Assembly (NCBI GenBank): GCA_012719445.1 | Contig: JAAYAH010000263.1 | Span: 1-43,738 of the forward strand | DNA: 43,738 nt | Direction of reading: 5' to 3' | From: Actinomycetales bacterium | GTDB lineage: Bacteria > Actinomycetota > Actinomycetes > Actinomycetales > Kineosporiaceae | Shown: piece after piece, positions 27,183 to 38,274 of the stretch | Layout: each line of letters begins with the position of its first letter | Numbering within the stretch: position 1 is the stretch's first letter | Program-made: the position numbers and the translations under genes | The notes under the pieces: model-generated | What the model was told of the DNA's origin: nothing | Databases searched by the model: none | What the model saw: the letters and a program-made list of their open reading frames with translations, nothing else

Positions 27183-27235
27183 ACCGGTGGCCAATGGGGC
27201 TCATCTCGCGAGAATGAGCCCCATTGGCCACCGGT
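27183..27235. terminator. Perfect 22-bp inverted repeat, probable strong terminator
   Basis: The 22 bases at 27183-27204 (ACCGGTGGCCAATGGGGC plus TCAT) are repeated exactly inverted at 27214-27235 with a 9-base loop that itself contains the palindrome TCTCGCGAGA (27204-27213). It lies 36 bases after the stop of the pentapeptide-repeat gene and 57 bases before the SURF1 start. The length and perfection are beyond an ordinary terminator, so a protein-binding site or mobile repeat is also possible. Confidence 0.65.
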
Positions 27236-27239
27236 CAGC

Positions 27240-27269
27240 GGGTCGGGCGGGTCGAGCGGGTCGGGCGGG
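27240..27269 (+). repeat. G-tract repeat with quadruplex potential
   Basis: Six GGG runs separated by loops of 2, 1, 6, 2 and 1 bases on the plus strand, formed by two copies of GGGTCGGGCGGG. It fills the space between the stop of the pentapeptide-repeat gene and the large inverted repeat. On the minus strand, which is the mRNA sense, it is C-rich. Confidence 0.6.
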
Positions 27270-27271
27270 TG

Positions 27272-27958
27272 TCACTCCTCGACCAGGATGCCGAGAGCGC
27301 AGGCGAGGCTGTACCCGAGGTCGACGATGTCGCGGGAGTCGACGACGGCCCCACGCAGGGACTGCACCCCGGAGATCCCGATCAGCGTGCAGCCGGAGAA
27401 GCGGGTGCCGGTCGTGGTCGCGCCGGAGAACTGGGCACCGGACAGGTCGCAGTCGGTGAACGTGATCCCGCTCAGGTCCGCCTCCTGGAAGTCCGCCTGA
27501 CGCAGGTCGCACTCGACGAACGCGGCGGCGAGGAACCGGGTGAACCGGAAGGAGACCAGGTCGGCGCGACAGGAGTCCCAGCGCACGTCCCGGCACCAGC
27601 CGCCGGCCCAGGACAGGCCGGTCAACCGGCAGCCGGTGACGGCGACCCTGGTCAGCGAGGAGCTGCGGGCCTGCAGGTTGGCGAGGTCGCATCCCTGGAG
27701 CTCGCAGTCCACCAGGGACACCCGCCCGAACGTGCCGGGGCCGAGGGTGCAGCCGCGGAACCTGCTCCGCCGCACCACGGCACTCGCCACGTCCCGGCCG
27801 GACAGGTCGGCACCCTCGTAGCCGAGACCGGTCAGCTCGGCCTCGTCGACGAGGTCGTCGCGCGGCAGCTCGTGCCCGGCGAGCTCGTCGAGCATCCGGG
27901 GTGCCACCGGGACGGCGCCGTCCCGGTGACCGGGACCGGAGGCGGCGGGTCGGGTCAC
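27272..27958 (-). CDS. Pentapeptide-repeat protein
   Basis: 228 residues from GTG 27958, which follows GAGAGGAG. The frame stays open upstream, but only across the glycosidase promoter-distal end in antisense. From residue 45 the sequence follows A(D/N)LXX-type pentapeptide periodicity: ADLSGRD, SRFRGCTLGPG, CELQGCDLANLQ, CDLRQADFQEADLSGITFTD, CDLSGAQFSG, with many Cys in the repeat positions. This forms a right-handed quadrilateral beta-helix. Some members mimic DNA and protect gyrase from quinolones or toxins; most have no known role. The C-terminus ends in a helix (DIVDLGYSLACALGILV). It stands between SURF1 and the glycosidase with its own terminator. Confidence 0.88.
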   Translation of the reverse strand: MTRPAASGPGHRDGAVPVAPRMLDELAGHELPRDDLVDEAELTGLGYEGADLSGRDVASAVVRRSRFRGCTLGPGTFGRVSLVDCELQGCDLANLQARSSSLTRVAVTGCRLTGLSWAGGWCRDVRWDSCRADLVSFRFTRFLAAAFVECDLRQADFQEADLSGITFTDCDLSGAQFSGATTTGTRFSGCTLIGISGVQSLRGAVVDSRDIVDLGYSLACALGILVEE

Positions 27959-28058
27959 CGTGCTCCTCTCGACGACGGCCCTCCCCTCCCACGGGGGCGG
28001 CCGGTGGACGGCGGACCCACCCACGGTAGGGGTGGGGCGGCATCCGCGGCACTCGCCG

Positions 28059-29593
<1,535 letters not shown>

Positions 29594-29597
<4 letters not shown>

Positions 29598-29794
29598 CGC
29601 GTGACCTGCCGCGCGGTGAACCGGCGCCGGACGGCGAGCGGTGCGGGGACCGGTGGCACCGGGAACGGCATGAGGATCTGCATGCCCACATCTTGGGTGA
29701 TGACGCCCGCAGACAGCGGAACGCGGGACGCGGTGCGCGCCAGCCGGACCGACGTCCACGGCAGGTCGGCCGGCAGGTACGGGGATCTGGACAC
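29594..29794 (-). CDS. Possible leaderless small ORF ahead of the beta-glucosidase
   Basis: 66 codons from GTG 29794 to a TGA that overlaps the glycosidase ATG (ATGA). A TAGATT hexamer (minus strand, 29806-29801) lies exactly six bases before the GTG, the pattern of a leaderless transcript start. The peptide (MSRSPYLPADLPWTSVRL...) is Pro/Val/Arg-rich and matches nothing I recognise. It may be a coupled leader that feeds ribosomes to the glycosidase gene, or simply untranslated leader. No codon-bias proof is available at this length. Confidence 0.35.
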
Positions 29795-29800
29795 GGGCGG

Positions 29801-29832
29801 AATCTATCAGTAAGGAATCCTTATAGTAACTG
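29801..29832. promoter_or_regulatory. Operator and divergent promoters for ROK regulator and beta-glucosidase
   Basis: A perfect inverted repeat TAAGGA-A-TCCTTA lies at 29811-29823, similar to the AGGAAA/TTTCCT type sites bound by ROK repressors. A minus-strand promoter can be read across it: TTACTA (29829-29824), 17 bases, TAGATT (29806-29801). On the plus strand TATAGT (29822-29827) is a -10 candidate. The operator lies in the spacer of one promoter and touches the -10 of the other, so one bound repressor could silence both genes until a sugar is present. This is inferred from the site's form and position. Confidence 0.65.
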
Positions 29833-29860
29833 CCTTTCCGGGGTACGGGAGGATGTGCCC

Positions 29861-31114
29861 ATGAGGCTCTCCGCTGGTCACCGCGCGGCCGGCCCGGCCA
29901 CCGCGCGCACGCTCAACGACCGGCTGGCACTCGAGCTGCTGCTGGAGCACGGCCCGCTGACCGCGACCCAGCTCGCGGGACTCACCGGGCTGTCCCGGCC
30001 GACGGTCGCCGAGCTCATCCGGCGGCTGCTGCACGCCGAGCTGATCGCCGTGGTCGGCGAGTCCGGCGCCGTCCGGCGCGGCCCCAACGCCCGGATGTAC
30101 GGCCTTGCCGCCTCCCGGGCGCACCTCGCAGCCCTCGACGTCCGCATGGACGGGATCACGGTCGCCGTCGCCGACCTGACCGGGCGGGTCGTCGCCACCG
30201 CCGACCTGAGCACCGCCGACCTGAGCACCGCCGACCTGAGCACCACCGACCTGACCACCGCCGAGCGCGACACCGATGCCGACGCCGTCGTGTCCCGCGC
30301 CCTCGCCGTCCTCGACGAGACGGTGCGCGGCTCCGGCGCGACGGAGCTGCACACCGTCGCGGTCGGCGCCCCCGGGCTGGTGGATCCCCTGACCGGGGTG
30401 CTCGCGCCGCCGCCGGGGCATCCCTCGTGGCCCCCGGTCCTCGCGGCCGAGCTGCGCGGTCGCGGGCACAGCCTCCTGCTCGAGAACGAGGTCAACCTCG
30501 CCGGCGTCGCGGAGCAGCGACTCGGATCCGCCCGTGACCGGGACTCCTTCGTCCTGCTGTGGCTGGGCCAGGGCGTCGGGGCGGCCACCGTCCTCGACGG
30601 GCGGCTGCGGCGCGGGGTCTCCGGCGGCGCGGGGGAGCTCGGGTTCCTCCCGGTGCCGGGCACCTCGACCCTTCCCTCGGCCGGCGGGTGCAGTGGAGGC
30701 TTCCACAGTCTGGTGTCCGGTTCCGCCGTCCTCGAGCTCGCCGCCCGGTACGACCTGGTCCCCGCGGACCCGGCGCGGCCCGGGAGCCCGGCGGAGGACG
30801 CCGCGACCCTCGTCGCCGGAACCGTCCGGTCGGGGACCCGGGACGCCTCGGCCTTCCTCGACGCCTTCGCCAGGAGGATCGCGCTCGGGGTCTCCGCCGT
30901 CTGCGTCGTCCTCGACCCGGGCTGCGTCGTCCTCGGCGGGGACATCGGGCGGGCGGGCGGGGCGGAGCTCGCGGAGCGGGTCGCCGAGGAACTCACCGGG
31001 CTCTCACCGCTGCGGACGGAGGTCAGGCCGAGCACGGTGTCCGGCAACGTCGTGATCCAGGGTGGGGTCCTCGTCGCGTCGGACGCGGTGCGCTCCGACC
31101 TCTTCCCCGGGTGA
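29861..31114 (+). CDS. ROK family transcriptional repressor
   Basis: 417 residues from ATG 29861 with GGGAGGA seven bases upstream. The N-terminal winged helix (LTATQLAGLTGLSRPTVAEL, about 35-75) is followed by the ROK sugar-binding/kinase fold (AVGAPGLVDPLTGVL, LLLENEVNLAGVAEQ, SGGAGELGFLPV, VLDPGCVVLGGDIG). The zinc motif of ROK proteins (usual His in GEIGH and CxCGxxGC) is mostly lost: GELGF and GGCSGGF remain, so kinase activity is unlikely. Tandem 15-bp repeats extend the linker at about residue 115. It probably represses the divergent beta-glucosidase operon and itself in response to a beta-glucoside or its product. Confidence 0.9.
   Translation: MRLSAGHRAAGPATARTLNDRLALELLLEHGPLTATQLAGLTGLSRPTVAELIRRLLHAELIAVVGESGAVRRGPNARMYGLAASRAHLAALDVRMDGITVAVADLTGRVVATADLSTADLSTADLSTTDLTTAERDTDADAVVSRALAVLDETVRGSGATELHTVAVGAPGLVDPLTGVLAPPPGHPSWPPVLAAELRGRGHSLLLENEVNLAGVAEQRLGSARDRDSFVLLWLGQGVGAATVLDGRLRRGVSGGAGELGFLPVPGTSTLPSAGGCSGGFHSLVSGSAVLELAARYDLVPADPARPGSPAEDAATLVAGTVRSGTRDASAFLDAFARRIALGVSAVCVVLDPGCVVLGGDIGRAGGAELAERVAEELTGLSPLRTEVRPSTVSGNVVIQGGVLVASDAVRSDLFPG
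30200..30259 (+). repeat. 15-bp tandem repeat in the ROK gene
   Basis: Three exact copies of GCCGACCTGAGCACC followed by a fourth with two changes, coding (ADLST)3-TDLTT. The repeat lies at a loop between the first strands of the ROK fold. Length change would keep the frame. Confidence 0.8.
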
Positions 31115-31181
31115 TCGTCCCCCGGGTGATCACCGGCTGCGGGCAGGCCCTCCCGGCTCCCCCGCCGAGGGACCCGTCCGG

Positions 31182-32234
31182 TCAGGGCCGGAGCAGCACC
31201 TTGACGGCCTTGCGGGAGTGCATGGCGTCGTAGGCCTCCGGGGCGTCGCCGAGGGGCAGCTCCCGGTCGAAGACCCGGCCCGGGGCGATCCGCCGGGCCA
31301 GCACGTCGTCGAGCAGCTCCGGCAGGTAGATCCTGGCCGGGGCGACGCCGCCGGCGACCCCGACGTTCCGCTGGAACATGTCGGAGACCGGCAGCTCCAC
31401 GTCGTGCGGGATGCCGACGAAGCCCACCGTCCCGCCCGGCCGGGCCGCGGCCAGGGCCTGACGCATGGACTCCCCGGTCCCGACGCACTCCAGCACCGCG
31501 TCGGCCCCGCCGGAGAGCAGCTCGCCGACCTCGCGCGCGCCGTCAGCGCCCCTCGCCCCGACGACGTCCGTCGCGCCGAAGTCCACGGCGATCGCCTGCC
31601 GGTCGGGATACCGGCTCATCGCGACGATCCTCTCCGCGCCGAGCCGGCGGGCCGCGAGGACGCCGCACAGCCCCACCGCACCGTCGCCGACCACCGCGAC
31701 GGTGCATCCCGGGGTGACCCGGGCGGACACCGCCGCGTGGTGCCCGGTGCACATCACGTCCGAGAGCGTGAGCAGCGACGGGAGCAGCTCCTCCGTCGCC
31801 GCGGCCCGGCCGTCCGGCACGGGGACCAGGGTCCCGTCGGCCTGCGGAACCCGCACGTACTCGCCCTGGCCGCCGTCGACCGGACGTCCCTCGCGGTCCC
31901 GCCCGCCCCACCATCCCCCGCCGAGACAGGAGGTGGTGACGCCACGGCGGCACATCGCGCAGGTGCCGTCCGACCAGGAGAACGGTGAGATGACGAAGTC
32001 CCCGGCGGACACCGCCGCCACGGCGGAGCCGACCTCCTCGACCACCCCGACGAACTCGTGGCCCATCCGCCACTCGACCCCGGCCTCGGCGTCACCGCGG
32101 TACGGCCACAGGTCCGACCCGCAGACGCAGGCAGCGACGACTCGCACCACGGCGTCCGTCGGGGCCAGCACGGCGGGGTCGGGGACGGTCGAGCACCGGA
32201 CGTCGAACGGCCCGTGCAGGGTGACGGCCTTCAC
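31182..32234 (-). CDS. Zinc-dependent alcohol dehydrogenase (MDR family)
   Basis: 350 residues from GTG 32234, with GGAG upstream and a GTGA overlap with the SDR stop. The catalytic zinc ligands are in CVCGSD and GHEFVG. The structural zinc loop is DGTCAMCRRGVTTSC with one ligand position occupied by Asp, as in a subgroup of this family. The NAD(P)-binding motif is VAVVGDGAVGLCGV. GGWWGGRDREGRPVDGGQGEYVRVP marks the subgroup with a glutathione- or aryl-alcohol-like pocket, but the substrate is not certain. It is coupled to the SDR gene, so the two probably act in one pathway. Confidence 0.88.
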   Translation of the reverse strand: MKAVTLHGPFDVRCSTVPDPAVLAPTDAVVRVVAACVCGSDLWPYRGDAEAGVEWRMGHEFVGVVEEVGSAVAAVSAGDFVISPFSWSDGTCAMCRRGVTTSCLGGGWWGGRDREGRPVDGGQGEYVRVPQADGTLVPVPDGRAAATEELLPSLLTLSDVMCTGHHAAVSARVTPGCTVAVVGDGAVGLCGVLAARRLGAERIVAMSRYPDRQAIAVDFGATDVVGARGADGAREVGELLSGGADAVLECVGTGESMRQALAAARPGGTVGFVGIPHDVELPVSDMFQRNVGVAGGVAPARIYLPELLDDVLARRIAPGRVFDRELPLGDAPEAYDAMHSRKAVKVLLRP

Positions 32235-33181
32235 GCGAGCTCCTCGTAGCGGACTCCGGTGAGCGCGGTGGAGCGCTCCCACAACCAGGCGGCGTCCCCG
32301 GGATCGGCGGCCCTGCGGCTGGTGCCCACCCGGCGCGGCACCCCGCGCAGCTCGCAGAACCCCGCAGGGCCGAAGAACTCGCCGCCGCGGGCCTGGGGGT
32401 CCGCCGCGGCGCGGAGGGTCGGCCACGCCCCCTGCTCCGCCGACTGGGCGCACCGGTGCGCGAGGCTCAGGAAGCGTCCCAGCAGCACGCTGCCGGACAT
32501 CTGCGGCCCGACGACGTGGAGCCCGGTGGAGGCCCAGCCGGGGTGGGCGCCGAGACTGGCCAGCCGCAGCCCCGCGGCGTCCGCCCGGCGCTGCAGCTCC
32601 CGCATGAAGTGGAGGTTCGCGAGCTTGGACTGCGCGTAGGCGCGGTACGGCGAGTAGGCCCGCTCCAGCATGAGGTCGTGGGTGTGGATCCGGCCGATCC
32701 GGTGCACGAAGCTGGAGACGGTGACCACCCGCGGCGGCCCGCCGAGGACCGATCCGCGCAGCAGGGCGGGCAGGAGCAGCCCGGTGAGGGCGAAGTGCCC
32801 CAGGTGGTTCGTGGCGAGCTGCAGCTCGAAGCCGTCCGGGCTGGACCGCCGGGGGATCGCCATCACCCCGGCGTTGTTGACCAGCAGGTCCACCCGGTCA
32901 GGGCTGCCGGCCCGTCGGAAGGGCTCGGCGAACGCGCGGACCGCGTCCAGGTCGGCGAGGTCGAGCGAGCGCAGCTCCACGGCGGCTTCCCGGTGCCGCT
33001 CCCGCACCCAGGCGACGGCAGCCCTCCCCCGCTCGGCGTCGCGGCAGGCCATGACGACGTACGCGCCCCTGCGCGCGAGCCCGAGCGCCGTGTACAGGCC
33101 CAGCCCCGAGTTCGCTCCGGTGACAAGGGCGACGGTTCCGGACAGGTCGGGCAGGCACGCCGGGCTCCACTGTTCGATCAC
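32231..33181 (-). CDS. Short-chain dehydrogenase/reductase
   Basis: 316 residues from GTG 33181, chosen over GTG 33208 because GAGGA lies seven bases before it and the protein then begins like its relatives (W-x-PDLSG then cofactor site). The cofactor motif is VTGANSGLG, followed by NNAGVM, the catalytic VTVSS and YAQSKLAN (Tyr/Lys), and HPGWASTGL. This is the classical SDR type related to retinol or protochlorophyllide-like oxidoreductases. The substrate is unknown. It is the first gene of the two-gene unit with the zinc ADH and follows the aldehyde dehydrogenase gene by 118 bases. Confidence 0.9.
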   Translation of the reverse strand: MIEQWSPACLPDLSGTVALVTGANSGLGLYTALGLARRGAYVVMACRDAERGRAAVAWVRERHREAAVELRSLDLADLDAVRAFAEPFRRAGSPDRVDLLVNNAGVMAIPRRSSPDGFELQLATNHLGHFALTGLLLPALLRGSVLGGPPRVVTVSSFVHRIGRIHTHDLMLERAYSPYRAYAQSKLANLHFMRELQRRADAAGLRLASLGAHPGWASTGLHVVGPQMSGSVLLGRFLSLAHRCAQSAEQGAWPTLRAAADPQARGGEFFGPAGFCELRGVPRRVGTSRRAADPGDAAWLWERSTALTGVRYEELA

Positions 33182-33299
33182 CCGGTCATCCTCTCCGGTC
33201 ACCGGCACCGGACACGCACCATCCCGACGTGCTCCACGTCACCCGGTGATCCCGCACCCCGGTCGCCGACCTCGCCGGACCGTGGTCTCACCCGGCCGA

Positions 33300-34937
33300 T
33301 CAGGGCCACGGAAGGTGCGTGCGCCGGGTCGCGCGCAGCGCGGTGCTCAACGCCGCTGACATCCGCCGCCCGCCCTGCCCGTACAGCCAGCCGAGGCCGG
33401 GACCGCGCTGGACGGCGATGGTCTGGCTCTCGGTGAAGCGGAGCAGCCCCTCGACCCCGTGGCGGCGGCCGAGCCCGGAGGCCTTCCGGCCGCCCATGGG
33501 CGCGGCGGCACTGCCCCACGCCGCGATGTAGGACTCGTTGATGTTCACCGTGCCGCACCGGAGCCGCCGGGCGAGCACCTCGCCCCGGCGCCGGTCCCTC
33601 GTCCACACCGTGGCGGTGAGCCCGTACTCGGTGTCGTTGGCGACGGCGACGGCCTCGGCGTCGGAGGACACCCGGTGCACCGTGACCACGGGCCCGAAGG
33701 TCTCCTCGTGGTGGCAGGCCGCAGTGGCCGGGACCCGGTCCAGCACCGTCGGCTCGAAGAACAGCGGACCGAGATCGGGCCGGGCCCTGCCGCCGGCCAG
33801 CACGACGGCCCCACGCTCGACGGCGTCGGTGACGTGCCGGGAGACCCGGTCCAGGTGGGCCGACGAGACCAGGCACCCGAGGTCGACCGAGAAGTCGAGC
33901 GCGACGCCCATGCGCAGCCGGCCGACCCGGTCCAGGAAACGGCGGAGGAACTCGTCCGCGACCCGCTCGTGGAGCACCAGTCGCTCGGCGGCGACGCACA
34001 ACTGCCCTGCGCTGGTGAAGCAGTCCCTGACCGCGGCCTCGGCCGCCCGGTCGAGGTCGGCGTCCTCGGCGACGTAGAGACTGTTCTTGCCACCGAGTTC
34101 CAGCGAGGTCCCGACGAGCCGGCGGGCCGCCTGCTCCGCCACCCGGCGTCCGGTGGCCGTCGACCCGGTGAAGCAGACGTAGTCCGCGGCGTCGACGAGG
34201 GCGGCTCCGGTCACCGGTCCGTCACCGGTCACCAGCGCAACGAGTTCCTCGGGCACCCCGGCCTCGACGAGCACCTCCACCACCCATGCGGCGGTCAGCG
34301 TGGTGAGCGGATCCGGCCGCAGCACGACGGCGTTGCCCGCGAGCAGAGCGGGCAGGGCGTCGGAGGCGACCAGCGCCAGCGGGTAGTTCCACGGCGCGAC
34401 GATCCCGACCACCCCCCGGGGGTGGTGCACCTCGGTCACCCGGGTCAGCCCGGGGACCAGTCCGGGGTGACGGCGGTCGGCGATGATCCCAGGACCCCTG
34501 CGAGCACTGAACCGGGCCGCGATCGCGACGTCGACGACCTCCTCATAGGCGTGCAGCCGGGCCTTCCCCGCCTCCGCCTGCACCAGGTCCATGGCTTCCG
34601 ACTGCCGCTGGAGCACCAGGTCGTGCACCCGGAGCAGGACGGCGGCCCGGTCTTCTGCCTGCCTCGCCGCCCAGACGGGCTGCGCCTCGCGGGCCCGACG
34701 GACGACCCGGTCGACGTCCGCGGGGGTGGACACCGGGACCTCGGCGAGAGCGACGCCGGTGAAGGGCGCACGGGCGGTGATCGTGGCCGCTCCGGGGCCG
34801 GCGGCGACCAGGGGCGGCAGCCGCCGGGCGAGGGCGGCCACCCGGTCCAGCCCCGGTGTGCACCCGGGTCTCGGTGCGGGGGGTGCGGCGATCCCGGCGG
34901 TGGGGCGGCACCCGCCACCAGGGGGGTCGAGGGACAT
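33300..34937 (-). CDS. NAD(P)-dependent aldehyde dehydrogenase (succinate-semialdehyde type)
   Basis: 545 residues from ATG 34937. Key residues are intact: PWNYPLAL, the cofactor FTGSTATGRRVAEQA, the general base in SLELGGKN and the catalytic Cys in CFTSAGQLCVAAERL. ETFGPVVTVHRV and the C-terminal MGGRKASGLGRRHGVEGLL resemble succinate-semialdehyde dehydrogenases (GabD2-like), although other aldehydes are possible. The N-terminus has about 30 extra Pro/Gly-rich residues. A TAGCCT hexamer six bases before the ATG and the lack of a ribosome site suggest a leaderless transcript. Confidence 0.9.
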   Translation of the reverse strand: MSLDPPGGGCRPTAGIAAPPAPRPGCTPGLDRVAALARRLPPLVAAGPGAATITARAPFTGVALAEVPVSTPADVDRVVRRAREAQPVWAARQAEDRAAVLLRVHDLVLQRQSEAMDLVQAEAGKARLHAYEEVVDVAIAARFSARRGPGIIADRRHPGLVPGLTRVTEVHHPRGVVGIVAPWNYPLALVASDALPALLAGNAVVLRPDPLTTLTAAWVVEVLVEAGVPEELVALVTGDGPVTGAALVDAADYVCFTGSTATGRRVAEQAARRLVGTSLELGGKNSLYVAEDADLDRAAEAAVRDCFTSAGQLCVAAERLVLHERVADEFLRRFLDRVGRLRMGVALDFSVDLGCLVSSAHLDRVSRHVTDAVERGAVVLAGGRARPDLGPLFFEPTVLDRVPATAACHHEETFGPVVTVHRVSSDAEAVAVANDTEYGLTATVWTRDRRRGEVLARRLRCGTVNINESYIAAWGSAAAPMGGRKASGLGRRHGVEGLLRFTESQTIAVQRGPGLGWLYGQGGRRMSAALSTALRATRRTHLPWP

Positions 34938-34943
34938 GCCCGC

Positions 34944-34949
34944 AGGCTA
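34944..34949 (-). promoter_or_regulatory. -10 element of a probable leaderless aldehyde dehydrogenase mRNA
   Basis: TAGCCT (minus strand) fits TANNNT and is separated from ATG 34937 by exactly six bases, as in the Nudix gene at 16804. No ribosome-binding sequence is present before this ATG. Confidence 0.45.
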
Positions 34950-35130
34950 GGTCCCCACGCTCCGTCGAGCCACCGGTTACGGACATGCCCCACCACCCGG
35001 CTCAGCACCACGGACCGTCACCGGAAGCGCAACAACCGCCCGCATCGCGAAGCCATGCGACGGAGAGTGACCGACGGGGCATACCCCTCGACGCCGACCC
35101 GTCGGGCAGGTGCGGCGCGCCGCCCGGTCG

Positions 35131-36252
35131 TCAGCTCGGCTGGTGCGGCGAGACGACGACCTCGACCCGCTGGAACTCCTTGAGGTCGGAGTACCCCGTC
35201 GTGGCCATGGACCGGCGCAGCGCACCGATGAGGTTGGTGGTGCCGTCCGCGGAGCGGCCGGGCCCGAGCAGGATCTCCCGGAGGGTGCCGACGGAGCCGA
35301 CCCGCACCCGCTCGCCACGCGGCACCAGCGGGTGGTGCGCCTCCGACCCCCAGTGGAAGCCGCGGCCCGGCGCCTCCTCGGCCCTCGCCAGCGCGGCGCC
35401 GAGCATCACGGCGTCGGCCCCGCACGCCACCGCCTTGACGATGTCACCGGACCGGCCCATGCCGCCGTCGGCGATGACGTGGACGTAGCGCCCGCCGGAC
35501 TCGTCCATGTAGTCCCGCCGGGCCGCCGCGACGTCGGCGATGGCGGTGGCCATCGGCGCCTGGATGCCCAGGGTCGACCTGGTGGTGTGCGTCGCGCCGC
35601 CGCCGAACCCCACCAGCACCCCGGCGGCCCCGGTCCGCATGAGGTGCAGGGCCGCGGTGTAGGTGGCACAGCCGCCCACGATCACCGGGACGTCGAGCTC
35701 GTAGATGAAGCGCTTGAGGTTGAGCGGCTCGGCCCGGCCGGACACGTGCTCGGCCGAGACCGTCGTGCCGCGGATCACGAAGATGTCGACCCCGGCGTCG
35801 ATGACGGTCTTCCACAGCTGCTGGGTGCGCTGCGGGCTGAGCGCGCCGGCGACGGTCATCCCGGAGTCGCGGATCTCCTTGACCCGGGCCGCGACCAGGT
35901 CGGGCTTGATCTCCTCGGCGTAGATCTCCTGCATCCGCCGGGTGCAGGCGGCGGCGTCGAGGGACGCGATCTCGGCGTAGAGCGGCTCGGGATCCTCGTA
36001 CCGGGTCCACAGTCCTTCGAGGTCGAGCACGCCGAGGCCGCCCAGGGCCCCCACCGCGACGGCAGCGGCCGGGGAGACCACCGAGTCCATCGGGGCGGCG
36101 ACGACGGGCAGGTCGAACCGGTAGGCGTCGATCTGCCAGGCGACGGAGACCTCCTCCGGGTCGCGGGTGCGCCGGCTCGGCACGATCGCGATGTCGTCGA
36201 AGGAGTAGGCGCGCCGACCGCGCTTGCCGCGGCCGATCTCGATCTCGTTCAC
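35131..36252 (-). CDS. guaB3: GuaB3 family IMP dehydrogenase-like protein
   Basis: 373 residues from GTG 36252; the upstream open part is out of family. It is a TIM barrel without CBS domains. FDDIAIVPSRRT, PVVAAPMDSVVSP, and the barrel end VHVIADGGMGRSGDIVKAVACGADAVMLG are typical of GuaB3. The loop that carries the catalytic Cys in IMP dehydrogenase (SICTT) is here GGGATHTTR (217-225), with His at the cysteine position, so normal IMP dehydrogenase chemistry is not expected. Cyanobacterial GuaB3 has been reported as a GMP reductase; actinobacterial members, which also lack the Cys, have no settled role. It lies 34 bases after a small membrane-protein gene and near guaB, on the same strand. 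Confidence 0.9.
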   Translation of the reverse strand: MNEIEIGRGKRGRRAYSFDDIAIVPSRRTRDPEEVSVAWQIDAYRFDLPVVAAPMDSVVSPAAAVAVGALGGLGVLDLEGLWTRYEDPEPLYAEIASLDAAACTRRMQEIYAEEIKPDLVAARVKEIRDSGMTVAGALSPQRTQQLWKTVIDAGVDIFVIRGTTVSAEHVSGRAEPLNLKRFIYELDVPVIVGGCATYTAALHLMRTGAAGVLVGFGGGATHTTRSTLGIQAPMATAIADVAAARRDYMDESGGRYVHVIADGGMGRSGDIVKAVACGADAVMLGAALARAEEAPGRGFHWGSEAHHPLVPRGERVRVGSVGTLREILLGPGRSADGTTNLIGALRRSMATTGYSDLKEFQRVEVVVSPHQPS

Positions 36253-36286
36253 CGGGCCAGCGTAACCGGGCAGGCCGGAGCCGCCG

Positions 36287-36541
36287 TCAGCCCGTCTCTT
36301 CGCGGGATCGGGCCGCCCGGAGCACCCCGGCGAGACCGGCCGCCGCGACAACGGCCCAGACCCCCTCCAGCAGCAGGAAGCCCCACTGCCGGAGCAGCAG
36401 GGCCTGCACCGCGAGGATCGCCGCGCCGACGAGGTTGAGCAGCAGGTAGCGGACCGACCTCGGGCCGAGGATCCCGCGCTGGGACAGCACGAACGCCGCC
36501 AGGACGAGCAGGGACCCGGCGAGCTGGACGGCCTGCCCCAC
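36287..36541 (-). CDS. CBU_0592-like small membrane protein
   Basis: 84 residues with three membrane segments: VQLAGSLLVLAAFVLSQRG, YLLLNLVGAAILAVQALLL and GFLLLEGVWAVVAAAGLAGV. The pattern NLVGAAILAVQALLxxQWGFLLLEGVWA resembles the CBU_0592 family of unknown function. It lies 9 bases after guaB and 34 before guaB3 on the same strand, so it is probably within the guaB operon. Confidence 0.8.
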   Translation of the reverse strand: MGQAVQLAGSLLVLAAFVLSQRGILGPRSVRYLLLNLVGAAILAVQALLLRQWGFLLLEGVWAVVAAAGLAGVLRAARSREETG

Positions 36542-36550
36542 GGGCCGGAC

Positions 36551-38137
<1,587 letters not shown>

Positions 38138-38274
38138 CTATCGCTCGGGGTGTCCGGATCGCTCGATGCTAGCCGCCGTCACGGACCGTCCCCCGCCCGG
38201 GCCTGGCCGTCCGTCGAGGACGGTGGCTCCCACGGCCCCGGCAGGGGATCACCCCGGCCGGCTCCGGTAGGGGA

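Noticed and set aside
31115-31181. CCGGGTGATC direct repeat between the convergent ROK and ADH genes
   Set aside because: Two short copies, one inside the ROK stop region, with no good stem; not enough for a terminator or site.
35071-35105. CCGACGGG/CCCGTCGG inverted repeat after guaB3
   Set aside because: Only 8 bp with a 19-base loop, too weak to call a terminator.
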